Origin: Cycas panzhihuaensis | Lineage: Eukaryota; Cycadophyta | Reading direction: 5' to 3' | Length of the DNA: 64,000 bases | NCBI GenBank assembly: GCA_023213395.1 | Contig: CM041465.1 | Span: 123,449,741 to 123,513,740 of the forward strand | In this document: positions 22,765 to 34,488 of the stretch, in pieces | Layout: every line of letters begins with the position of its first letter | Numbering within the stretch: the first letter of the stretch is position 1 | Position numbers and translations under genes: made by a program | Notes under the pieces: model-generated | The model's database searches: none | Told to the model about the DNA's origin: nothing | The model's input: only the letters and a program-made list of their open reading frames with translations

Positions 22765-24006
22765 ATATAAAAGCTTTTCATGGTGATATTGAATGAACCT
22801 AACTACATTGGTATTTAGCTTAAAACCATGCTTAACATAACTAGGGATTTTAGTGTTATTATTTCTTTAAGGATATTAATTTATACTTCTATATCTCTTA
22901 CTAATTGGTTTTTTCTTAAATGTCTCATATCATTTTATTCCATTTGAAGATAAATAGAATCTGTGAAAGGTAATGAAACCAATATTACTAACCTAGTTTT
23001 CACTAGTAAATGGCCACCTATTAATGATATTAATCTCATTCATCCATTATGAATCATTCATATTTCACTCTACTAAATTTACAATTTGACCATATCAATA
23101 ACATATGGCATGGCAAATAAGCAAGATCATAATGGATTATTAATGGGTTATCATTATCTTAAATATTTTTAGACCTAATATATGTGTTGCATGATCACTT
23201 GTTGTTAAGCAAAATTAGTTTACTAACATATATAATAAGGGACCTTAGTAGTTAATGTTAGTTACTAACTTTTGTATGTGGGCCACTTCTGTCTGCTAAT
23301 AGAATTAGAGATTATTTATCTTGTCAATGATATTCTTTGTAAGAGGCCTCTCTTGTCTATTTAGGGCCAACCCAATATAAAGTGAAGTGTTGTGTATTGT
23401 CATTTCTTATAAGATTATACTTTGGTATACTTTCAATTTTCTTTTAGTGATCTTTGGTGACCCACATCCCACTATGGCATTAGAAAAAATATAATTGTTA
23501 TGATAAAACCCTCCCTAACTACCCTACTACTACATGGGAAATAATAATGATAATTAGGGCTTTATTTTATATTCCCTAATGGGGTTAAGTTAGTCAAACA
23601 ACATATACAAATAATAGCTAGTAAGGGAGTGTTCTATTAGTTAGAGTTATAGGAAAATTTCTTTGTAGTCATATTCCAACAAACCTATTATAAGGCATCT
23701 TCATTTATATTTCCTTTATCTCCTAGTTAGGATTTAGTTGTGACTCATGCATTGACTCCACTAATATCACCCTTTATGATGTCTTAACTAATCAAGTTAT
23801 ATCACTCATCGTGGCTATATGAAAATGATGTCTAAGTTTTATTTTTAAGTCTTTAGATTAGTCATCCCTTAAGGAGTTATTAGTAAGCTCAAAGGCTAAT
23901 CCTAGAAGCATTGGCCATATGTGGATCTAAGTGGTGGTAATGAGGAAAGAGGACACAATTCATTTATCCTCAATAAGTAATTGGTTATTACTTCTCTATG
24001 CTTGGC
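22762..24006. other. Intergenic; possible plus-strand copia LTR around 23190-23475
   Basis: Near 23370-23460 the order of a short TATAAA-like motif, TGTGTATTGTCATTTC and TTTGGTATAC, then CCCACATCCCACTATGGCATTAGAA resembles an LTR end followed by a diverged tRNA-Met primer site. No partner LTR or coding domain was found, so this is weak. Confidence 0.3.
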
Positions 24007-24011
24007 CATAT

Positions 24012-24324
24012 TGAAGGAAGGATGGATCTAAGGATTAAGTCACTCACATGTATACAATAGCAATGGAGAACAAAGAAGAGATTAGAACAATAGATGCAAG
24101 CAAAGCTTGGAGGTGAGAATGAATAATGACTCTCTTTATGAGATTTTATCTTTTATTATTAAGGATGTATATTAGGGTTAGGTTTCTCCCACCTAATGAC
24201 ATGAACTTGAAATTACATTCAAATGCACATAAAGTACAGTTTTCTAAGAGACTAATACTAACACTATATCCTAAGGCCATTTTATTAATCTACATAAATG
24301 ATCTTGATACATTAACCTCTTTCA
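24012..24324 (-). repeat. 3' LTR of copia-2
   Basis: TG...CA, 313 bp, aligns with 27763-28075 and with both copia-1 LTRs. A C-run just inside it (24329-24333) marks the polypurine tract. Confidence 0.9.
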
Positions 24325-24806
24325 ATTACCCCCTTAATAGTCAAAGGTCATTTTGAGGTAAACTAATATATTCTATGAGGTCTTCATTTGAGCCTCTTAA
24401 TATATTGAAATATCTACTTGGACACTATTGTGGGAAACCCTCACGAGGAAAAAAACTCATAGACTTATCTAAGCTAATGACTCTAACTCATGTAACTCTT
24501 TGAATATAGCCAGATAATCAATCGGTATAATGAGTTTTTCAACTGTAATCTATTGAGTCTCCATATATTGTTTGCTCATCCCCCATGCCCTTTTAGGTTT
24601 TCACAAGTTCTATTTTTCTAAAACTAGTACAACATTTATCCTTTTGTGCCCACATGGGGTTTTCACAAATATGATAGAGTAGAGATTTACTCTTATTCTT
24701 CCATGTCTACAAGGGGTTTTCACGATGAAATATAGTGTGATGATCTTGTTATCATCTCATTTGATTAGTCAAAGATGGAGGGCCTAAGGCTGAGCTACCC
24801 TTAGAA

Positions 24807-25043
24807 CTATTCAAACTTCATCTTTTGTAGTGATTTAGTGAAGATATCGACCACTTGATATGTTATGGAACAATATTCTAGCTGAATTATACCATCATGA
24901 AATAGTTCTCGAATCCTATGGATTTTTGTACTTATGTGTTTGGTATGATTGTGAAATATAGAATTTTTTACCATGTGGATTACTGATTGATTATCTACAT
25001 AAAGGTTAGTAGGACTTGTTAGGGTGATATTCAATGTTTCCAA
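24807..25043 (-). pseudogene. copia-2 RNase H C-terminal segment
   Basis: A 78-codon open frame with LYVDNQSVIHMVKNSIFH, TKHISTKIHRIREL and GIIQLEYCSITYQVVDIFTKSLQKMKFE. These are the conserved DNQSA, HxRTKHID and DIFTKxLxxxKFE blocks of the copia RNase H end. It is open only locally, and RT upstream is deleted. Confidence 0.9.
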
Positions 25044-25399
25044 TAATTTCCTAAACTATATCACCTCCTTGCTAATCTCAAAAGTAACAATATATTCAAC
25101 TACGACAATTGAATGAGTGACTATCTTCTGCTATTTGGATCTCTATGATATTAGTGTTATTTCAAGAAATGTTACATACCCAGGCATAGATCTTCCTATG
25201 TCTTTATCTCCTATAAAACTTGAATCTGTGTATTCAAAAATCTTAAACTCATTATTAGGTTTATATAATAGAGCAAATTTGTTAGTCATCTTTATGTATC
25301 TTAACACTCAAATTACAGCTTGCCAATGATTCTATTTTAGATTTGTCATAAAATGTATAAGAATATTGATAGAGTGTGCAATATTTGGTCTTGTGTTGG

Positions 25400-25748
25400 T
25401 ATCAATTTTCTTTTTTTTGAGAACTTCGAGGACCTTCCAAGATATATAATATTTCTCTTTATTAATCAAATTGTGCAAGAAGTGATCGGTAACCAATAAA
25501 ATTCATGCACAGATATTTTCATCACATATCTCCTATTGTAGTTTGATAGTAGCATCTATAGGAGTTATTGGGATGATCCCACTAAAAGTAGGTAATATAG
25601 TTGTTATAGATACGATGGGTGTAGGCTGCAAGTGGGCTCTCTAAAGGCCTTTATACTTTACAATATTTTAAACTCTAGTGTACTATAAATACTAATTTTC
25701 TTTGCTTTTCAACATGCAGTTGATGTTTTATTTGAATTATGATGACAT
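25400..25748 (-). pseudogene. copia-2 gag relic
   Basis: The ATG at 25748 on the minus strand starts a decayed reading homologous to 5910-6258 of copia-1. It is broken by stops and cut at about 25400, where RNase H/RT-derived sequence begins. Confidence 0.8.
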
Positions 25749-27748
25749 GGTGATGATGACAAAGAAGTAAAAGAGTTGATAAAATTATGTATCACTGACA
25801 TATATGGTTAGTACACCTAACACAATAAGAATGTAGAAATGAATGTCATGATGAGAAGGCAAGTAATGATGAATAAGAATTAAGTGTTTTCTAATAACTA
25901 TAAATGATATGAATGCTTAATAGATTACTAGTAAATAATAAGTACAAGTGATCATACAACAATATGGCCTAATATAGAGATAGCAAAGAGTGGTGATGTG
26001 CCATACCACTAACCTCTAACTTATATCCAAATGTAGGTGACATATTGATTTGATGCCTAAGGTTTCTAGTATACAATTAGGGCCTTCACCTACAATACCT
26101 TCACCTACACTTGGTGATAAAATCCATGTTACAATGGAACCTAAGTACTCTTAGTCTTCACTTAATTCACTAATAAGTAGTGATATACCTCGTATGAAGA
26201 GTCAAATGATACATGTGTATCCTACAAATATGACAAATATTGGACTGGTTTAATTTTAATCTTGCATTAAGGTTTTAGTTGTCTTAGCTAATTATTAAGA
26301 TAATCCCTAAAAAGAGTCGATAGGTATAGTTAACCTATCACTCCACTAGTATTTTGGTTAAGTCTAGACCCACCTTGAAACTCACATCTCCCTTAGGCCC
26401 TAGAATTTGGCCAACCAATGTATCTCAACCTTGGTGAGTGTGTAAACAGTCTCAAGATGGTAGAATAATTAATAACAATTTGTTCATTTTAAAGAATATA
26501 CAAATGTGTTTACATTCACATTGTTGTGAAATAGAAATTAAAATGAGTTTCTAATGTGTTGATGTCGATACTTGCTTTTATGCCTTCTTCTTTTTTTCCT
26601 GATCAATGTGTATGCATATAAATAAACATGTAAAGATGTAAAGTATAAACACTAGATTTTACTCCGATCTAGATATTTTACTATTATAATGAGTTTTTAC
26701 TTCTAATTTTTAGAAAAAAAAAGGAAAAACCTTTATTTTTTATATATAATTTTGTTAAAGTAAAAACTTGAAAATTTTCTATTGAACTTGAATTTTGACC
26801 AAAAGAGAAAGTATCAAGAAAAGTGAGAGGAATTTAAATATGTTGTTAGAAACTTTTGTATAGTTATATAACCATACAAAACGACATAAATATTTTGGAT
26901 CAAAACTTCACTCTCCCAAATGATAGATTTAATTATGGTGAGTCAAAAGGTCTTCTGGAGAAACTTTTGAAAATGAGCAAAAATGGCATGAAACTTGTCG
27001 AAACTCCTACAAAACTCTCCTAGGTAGAAATTGGTGTTTTGAAGAATTCTCTATGTATTATGTATCAAATTTGATGAAACTTGATTTGATGGAGTACTTA
27101 AGACCAGATCTACTAAAGCCTTCAAGAAATTTTAACATGTACTAAGTATTTTGAGAAAATTTCTCAAAAAAATAATTAGAGTAAGGAATAATTGAATTTC
27201 TATATTTTGAGGTCGTATAAGTTAGAATTTTAAGATGATATAGAATACAAAAACGCTTCTCTTCGTTGGGTGTCCCTCCTTATAAATTTTTAGCAAAATA
27301 AATGGATTTTATTTTTCACCTACTATAGGGATGAACAGTCTTTTTCTAAATAGTTTTGATTGATTTCTACCATTTCCAAGTAGTTAAAATTATGCCCTAC
27401 AACTTCATGACATAGATTCCATAACTTACAATTGATTTGTAAAGAAAAATTAATAGAATCTTCCTTGATAAAATTAAAATTAGTTACAAAAAATCATAAA
27501 ATGTTAATTTTCTTCGAGAGTATGGACCCAGAAACTTACTTCCTTGTTAGTAATTTCAATCCTCAATGCACCTACAAATGAATGGAGGATACTGGAATAT
27601 ACTACAAATAAAATACAAACTTTGCATAATAATAAAGCTCTAAAAAATTTTAAAAATAATGACTACACTCTCAAGACTTTATATTAAAGGTAAAGGAGAA
27701 GCAAAATAGCTCCATGCAAACAAAATGGAGTGAATAAGTCTCCTTCTG

Positions 27749-27760
27749 GCTCAGATACCA
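27749..27760 (-). other. Primer binding site of copia-2
   Basis: The plus strand reads GCTCAGATACCA, differing at one base from the copia-1 site, two bases inside the LTR at 27763. Confidence 0.85.
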
Positions 27761-27762
27761 CA

Positions 27763-28075
27763 TGAAGGAATGATGGATCTAGGGATTAAGTCACTCACAT
27801 GCACACAATAGCAACGGAGAATGAAGAAGAGATCAGAACAAGATATGAGAGCAAAGCTTAGAGGTGAAAATGAATAATGACTCCCTCTATAACATTTCAT
27901 TTTTATTATTGAGGGTATGCATTAGAGTTAGTTTTTTTTTTACTTAATGACATGAATATGAAATTACATTCAAATGCACATAAAATGCATGTCACTAAAA
28001 GACTAACACTAATATTATACCCTAAGGTTACTTTATTAATCTACACAAATGACCTTGATACATTAATGCCTTTCA
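27763..28075 (-). repeat. 5' LTR of copia-2
   Basis: TG...CA, 313 bp; partner of 24012-24324. Confidence 0.9.
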
Positions 28076-28080
28076 CATCT

Positions 28081-28429
28081 ACTAACCTAAGAGTGCTAAT
28101 AGGACTTATAATTCACATATGGTAAGCCTTCATAAAACTTATAGTCATATAAATAAGCCCTAGACTTTCATCCATGGAATTCACAACCCACACAAAGTAT
28201 TCCAAGACCATTTATAAGTCTTATAATCAATTAAAGATATGCATAGTCTTTTATAAGCCCATTAATTACCAACCCAAGATATATGGATAATAAAACATAT
28301 ACTCAACACTCTTATTTATAGTTCAATACATTATAATAACTTTATTCCCAATCTTCCCAACATAGGGTCATAAGTTTATCATGTCATAGTTTATTAAGTA
28401 AGCATGTAAACTATATATGTACAAAAAAG
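28081..28429. other. Unique spacer before the duplicated locus
   Basis: No gene recognised. Homology with the 54.7-kb region starts just after it, next to a short CTATATATGTAC. Confidence 0.5.
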
Positions 28430-30290
28430 TAACAACCATAAGCACACAATTTGCCTCTAATATTTATCCATTCATTTCCTTGAAGTTAGAAAAATCATAG
28501 AAACAAAAACCATAACTATCTATAGTTTCATCAATAAGCATGCATAAACACCAAGAGAGAAAAATAACCATATAGTTCAATCCATCCACTGAAATAGCTT
28601 ATAAATATTATGGTTAGGCATAAATCTATCCATTAATAGATGTCCATATATGCAAAAATGTTTAAATATTTTTCAAAGCCTTTTTTATTAGAGGTTGTCC
28701 ATAAACATGTATTTTTAATCCTTAAAATTTCATGGTTTTCTATTTCAAGCCACTTGTGTTTATAGATTTTAAATTTTAACCATATAATTAAGATTTTAGA
28801 ATAATTCACCTAATATAAACTCTGACTTTCTTTATATTTTCCTACCAGTCTTCTTTCTAAATTTATCCTCCATAAAATAGGGTTTGTAAAAACATCATTC
28901 AATGAATCTCAAATTCAATTTCTTAGGATTGTTTTAGTTATAAAATCTTGTCATAACAATGAGTGGGTTGGTTTCTAATTTTTTGGCCAATGAGGTTCTT
29001 TATGAGCCCCATAAAGCATACACTCTATATACACAAGCATACAACCTTAGGGGCTTGTGTAGATTATAATGGGTCTCTATGAAATGCTAATAGTCCATAC
29101 ACACCTATATCAAGGTCAAAATCATAATAAGTACTTCTTAAGGGATAGAATTTCCATCAAAATTTTAGAATTTAATCTCTATTTCCTCATTTGATTTTTA
29201 GTTTGTAAGAATTTATTCTATATATGTAAAGGAGATTGCCCATAAAAGACATTTAATAATTTGCATAATATACAAATCCTAGTAGTCTTAAGGCACTTAG
29301 GTCTATTACTTGCATAGTTTATCATTCATAATCCTTATCTTTAATTGAGTTCCAACTCTTGGGAACTCCTTCTTCTAAGTATCACCTAATGGCAACTCAC
29401 TCTATGTTAAGAACTGACTTTGCATGTCATAATTCATTTTTGTTACTTGATTATGGTAGTTTTTGCCCCCTTCTTAAGGAGAGAATGATGTTGTTACAAT
29501 ATTTGTAGTTGTGGGAATTATCCTTATCCCCTGAATTATTACCTATATCAAACATCGTTGATCTTATTTAAGATCACTTGCATTTAAACTCTCTTTGATT
29601 TATCTCAAACTATGAACAAAGCTTCAATGAGTCTTAAATATTAAAGGACTTTGGTTTAGTGAAGAATCCCACTTTTATGACACTCATGTGAATCTTATAT
29701 CTTGTAATTCCTTTGTGGGTCTTACATAATCTTGTGTCTATCAGTCTATCTATTTTTTTAAATTATCCTAGTAATAAGAACACAATGTAATAACATCCAA
29801 TTAAGTTTCAATTTCTTTTATCTAACACCACATTGCTAATCTTCTTATGTTTAATCCTCACTATGCATGGTAATAATTATTTATTTGGTATAATAACATA
29901 ATATAAATATTCATTAAATTTAGAAAAAAAGTTATTACAATATATATTTGTATAAGTTTGGTGCCCCATTTCAAAGTAAATTTTCACCTTATAATTTATT
30001 TAACATGAATTACTCTAGCTTATAGAAAGGGATAATTTTAGAAAGTGTCTATTAAAGTTTTTCACCTTATTACTTAAATGTTATTATCAAGATATATGAG
30101 TTCATATACACGGTTTAAGTGTATTAGATTAGTTAGAATGAAAGGGAAACTATAGAGTTAAATAAGTTTGAGAGAGGATGGAATTAATTCAATCATAGAT
30201 TTTAGTTTATATTAAAGCTAATATTGGGCTTATGAACATTAATATAAGTACTAATATCTAGTAAGAAAGAAAGTATAACACTAATTAGTA
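28430..30290. other. Head of unit A, non-coding
   Basis: Collinear with 54736-56570, with small indels. No domain is recognised. The conserved blocks reflect recent duplication, not selection. Confidence 0.75.
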
Positions 30291-30299
30291 TTTAACTTG

Positions 30300-32890
30300 T
30301 TGATTACAATTCGTGATATCCAAAAGGATTTTGAAGAAGGCAAAGGATGGCTCGATCTCCATTCAAAATTTATTGACTTAAATGACTAATTTCTTCTAAT
30401 GCAATAACAAGAAGTAGATAAATGGAGAGCCTAGTCCAATATTCAATGGAAGTTGCATGCTAATCAAAATTCTAAAGTTTTCAATCATTATGTAAAAATT
30501 TGACATCATCAATGGTCTCTTAAGTGCTTATAGGTTTCTCCCACGGAGGCCACATATTTGCATCACAAAATCCAAGGGGAGATTTATCGTCATTTTGATA
30601 GATTGTGGTCCACTTAAGGCTTTTTTGTTGTAAGGGCCAAAGCCACTCAAATAATTCTCTCTAAGGTGAACCCTATCCTTAAGGAGTGTAGTAGAAATTT
30701 AAATGTGTTTCTTAGGAGACCAATTATCAAGAAGGAAATTCACAAAATTGGTGAAGCTTCCTATAGGTAAATCTCCAGGCTTGGATGGAGTACCTATGGA
30801 GCCCCTTTTAGCTATAGACTCTGATGAGGTGCCTCAATTGCTAGTAGAAGTAGCAAAAGAGATTCATCGTATAGGTAAAATGCATCATGTTATCAATGCA
30901 ACCATAGTATCTTTAATCCCTCAAATTGTGAACGAAAATCAACCATAGTATCTTTAACCCCTATCTCCTTATCTCTTTGTGATTGTCATGGATGGCCTCT
31001 CTTCTCTATTAGTTTGGATCCAGTCTGTTGGTCTTCTCCAAGGGGTTTCTATTGATGGAATAGAGGCCATTACACACCAAATCTTCGTAGATGATACCAT
31101 ATTGCTAAGCTATCCTTCATATATAGAAATATTAGCATTTGGTGTCAAGCACTTAGTATTTTTTGTCTTGCAGCAAGGATGAAGATCAATCATAGTAAAT
31201 CTAATATTATCTTCAATGAAGTAGATATAGAGGACTAATCTAATTTGGCAATAGCCTTGGGAGTTCCAATTACCCCTAGATCTATAATTTTCAAATACTT
31301 AGGCATCCTTATTAGCCTCTTCAGACTAAAAATTACTAATTGGCATCCTTATATTTTAAAAATCAAGAAGAAGTTGGATGCATTGCCTACCAGATCTCTT
31401 AACCTAGTGGTTCATTGGAGTCTAATAGAATCGACCCTAACCTAAATACCTAATTATCTAATGCCCATCATTCAAGCTCCCAAAGTAGAGCTATCAACTA
31501 TTCAAAGTTTGTTCATTAGATTTCTTTGAAAAGCTTGGTCAATGGAAGCAAAGTCCTTTTGCCTAAAAAAATGGAGCACAGTGTTTAATCACAAAGGTTG
31601 AGGTGGCCTTGGTCTTAAAGACACTTTTATCATGGCTAAGGTGAGATGGGCAAAGCGGTTGTGGGACCCATGGAATAGAGAAAATGATAAATGGGTCTGC
31701 ATAATTAGGAGGAAATATTATTTAGCATTTTCAAGTAAAGAGATGTTGATATCCCCCAACCATCTTAACAAAGGATCCGCAATTTGGAACCACATAGTGG
31801 CAGCTTGGGATAATCTCCACTATAACATTATATATTCTTTAGGATCAACTAGGCTTCAAGTCAATTTTTGGACTGACAAATGGATGCCTCTAAGGTTTTC
31901 TCTGCTAGTCAATTAAGAGGATTTTGCTCTTTTAGTTTAGTTCTTTAGTTCTCATAATTGGCTTACTGTGGCTCCATTCCATGACTTCGACCGGCTTTGA
32001 TGGAAGGATTTTATTAAGCTTATAATGGGGAATAATCCACGACCTAAACCTTTTCTCTTGCAAACAGTTGATAGACTCAATTTTTTCATGTGATAAGTGG
32101 ATCCTCTCATTGCCTCAAAGGATCTTGAGAAGGAGGAAGGCCTCAGGTTCCTTTCCAGGGGTCGAGTGTTCGAGTCTTCAGAGTTCTATTACTTGCTTCA
32201 TAGTCAGCATTATCATCTTGTCTAACTTCAAGTTGAATGGGGATGGATTTGGTGGAAGAAAGTATAACCTAAACATAATGTACTTCACTAGAGAATTTTG
32301 CAGAAGGCCTTCATTTTTCAAGACATGTAGGATCAATGGAATTTGATCATCAATGCTTCTGTCTTATGTGTGGTGCTCATAATGATAATTTTGATCATAT
32401 TTAGTGGCACTATCCCTCTAATCCAAGAGATTTGGCAGACTGCCTTTGAGATATTTAATTTGGACTAAGGCTTCTTCGAAATCTAAATTGGCTACCTATC
32501 TCTTCATTTTCTGGCTTATAAAAGGGAGCTAGGCTACGACGCATAGTTGGTTTTCAACCCACAGTCACTTGATAGACCTCTAGCTTTATCTCCTCAAAGC
32601 CATCTTGTACGAAATCTAGAAAATATATACCACAGTCTATTTTCAAAAAGTAGTCCCATCCTTTAATCAAACTTTTAGTCATGTAAGGAAGGAATTGTGA
32701 TTATGGGTGTCTTACAATACTTGTTTATACTTCTCTATGGAAAAACCTTAAGGAAAACCTCCATACTAATACTACAATTTTATGTGCCATGCAAGTAAAA
32801 AATTGAGTTAGTAGATCTACTTGATATTTGGACTCTTTAGCCTCTTGTATTGTATTTGACTTTATAATTTAATGACATATATTTTTACCT
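30300..32890 (+). pseudogene. L1-type LINE reverse transcriptase relic (unit A)
   Basis: Plus strand. An upstream segment resembles the linker before RT. Then follow LPIGKSPGLDGVPMEPLL and INATIVSLIPQ (RT palm entry, 30750-30930), LFVIVMDGLSSLL (30975), and HQIFVDDTILL (31075-31110), the catalytic FxDD box. Downstream are WAKRLWDPWNRENDKW (31650) and a Cys/His-rich zf-RVT-like end near 32350-32420. Compared with the copy at 56570, about 0.4 kb of the RT core is missing near 30930-30960. The endonuclease is absent, so the insertion was 5'-truncated. It ends in an A-rich tail near 32880. Confidence 0.88.
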
Positions 32891-33232
32891 TAAAAATATA
32901 TATATATTTAAGGGGAAAATTTTATTACTAAGAAACAAAAACATACATAGTTTTAACTTCTTATAAATATATTAGAAATGGTTGAAAAATAAAAGATGAT
33001 GATATGAACTTGGTAAGGATTTATTGTTTTCCTTTGATCATGGTGATAAGAGATAATAGAAAATTATATGATTTACTATATTACGGAATCATGAAAAAGA
33101 GTTTAAACTCCTATTTATAAGATGTGTTGGTTAGGTGAATAATCTTAAATGATACACTAAGCTATTATGTCTTACAAACAAATAAATATTAGATGTATAC
33201 ACTAAAGGATGCATGCACACACATACAAAATC

Positions 33233-33241
<9 letters not shown>

Positions 33242-33273
<32 letters not shown>

Positions 33274-33279
33274 TGTGTA
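33242..33279. repeat. (TG)n microsatellite
   Basis: TG/GT repeat with one TATG interruption, followed by a TATATATACAC stretch. In unit C the corresponding DNA is deleted and only a short CACACACACA remains at 59840-59849. Confidence 0.93.
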
Positions 33280-33914
33280 TCTCCTCCCTCCCCATATATA
33301 TACACGTGTGTGTGTAAATAATCTCTTATTATAGGAATTATTTGTTAAGTTGAGCAAGCTTAAATGATGTACTTAAGTGTCATGTCTTGTAAACAAATAA
33401 ATATTCAAAGATCTAAACTTTTCAATGCTAAATGTTCAAAAAATAATGGATGGCTTAAGATCCAATAATAGACTTCTCCATGCTAAATGTTCAAGAAACA
33501 ATAGCTTAGTGTAAGGCATAATATGATTAAAAATCCAAGCAAAATTATAATAAATTAACTACAAATGTCATATCAAGTTAATAAACTATAGAAAGAAGTG
33601 CATGTTTAAAGGCACATGAAGTCAATACTTATAATTAATTAAATAAAAAAGTTTATATAATAAAAAATTATATATTAAAAATCAAATAGTATTAAAATTC
33701 AATTCATGGTTGATTGTAATATAATTTATAATTTATTTATTTACTAAAAAATATATAAAATCTTTATTTATATAAATAATTAATTTAAAATGTCATCTTA
33801 TGTTCATAAATAATTAGCCACAAAAATTATATAAAATTTGAAATGTCAATAAAATGTGCATCTTGAATGTTCATACAAAAATGGTTGATGATCAATTGAA
33901 AAAGAAACATGAAT

Positions 33915-34235
33915 AAAAAGTTCATGTTGAAAGTTCATAGAGAAATTGTTTACTATCAATTAAGAAAGAAATATCACGTTGAAAGTTTAAGCATAATCGA
34001 TTGCGATTAATTGAAAGAGGAACGTGGAAAGGAATATCATGTTGAAAGTTGATACAGAATTGGTTGCGATTAATTGAGAAACGAAGATGGAAAGGAAATT
34101 TACGTTGAAAGTCGATAGAGAAGTCATTTTCGATCACTTAAGAAAGTGTTAAAATTCAAGAAAAGTGAGGGAGAGTGTGGGTTGAAACGTGGAAAGGAAA
34201 TTCACATAAGTCGTTTTCGATCAATTAATAAAGTG
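33915..34235 (+). promoter_or_regulatory. Degenerate ~50-65 bp repeats upstream of RLK A
   Basis: Successive copies begin at about 33923, 33973, 34038 and 34103 with YAYGTTGAAAG and continue with a GTTTGCGATTAATTGA-like part. A related block lies near 34190-34230. The same module occurs upstream of RLK B (46531, 46589, 47007, 47069) and RLK C (59887). A regulatory role is inferred from position only. Confidence 0.6.
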
Positions 34236-34412
34236 TTAAAATTGAAGAAATGTCACGGAGAGTGGGTGTTGAATGCCCATAGAAAATTGGATTAAGATTA
34301 ATTAATAACTACGAAATTCGTGTGGAATTATAAAATTGCGTTCGTCCGTCTCCAAAGCCCAAAGCTCCGAGAAAATTCGTTCGTGTTGACAAATAATGAA
34401 CTACCGATGTCG

Positions 34413-34420
34413 TATAAAAG
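34413..34420 (+). promoter_or_regulatory. TATA box of RLK A
   Basis: TATAAAAG lies 69 bases before the ATG at 34489, in a context shared with TATAAG at 47309 and 60157 in the other copies. Confidence 0.65.
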
Positions 34421-34488
34421 GAATGCATCTGAGCTGACCTGTTTGTTGTTCTCAGGTTGGAGAGAGGTTGAAGGAAATAAGGTTGGAG

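Larger units (their letters stand above)
24012..28075 (-). mobile_element. Internally deleted copia element of the copia-1 family (copia-2)
   Basis: The 313-bp LTRs at 24012-24324 and 27763-28075 belong to the same family as those of copia-1. The flanks CATAT (24007-24011) and CATCT (28076-28080) are a target duplication with one change. The primer site is at 27749-27760. The interior is only 3.4 kb against 6.9 kb in copia-1: an RNase H/RT tail (to about 25395) runs straight into the gag core (about 25400 on), which in copia-1 lie 3.6 kb apart. Protease, integrase and most of RT are gone. It is a deletion derivative, either formed after insertion or mobilised in trans. Confidence 0.9.

Noticed and set aside
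33922-34137. 71-codon minus-strand frame with an internal repeat of SINRN-like units
   Set aside because: The protein repeat comes directly from the ~65-bp DNA repeat upstream of RLK A; no start context, no conservation in the other units.
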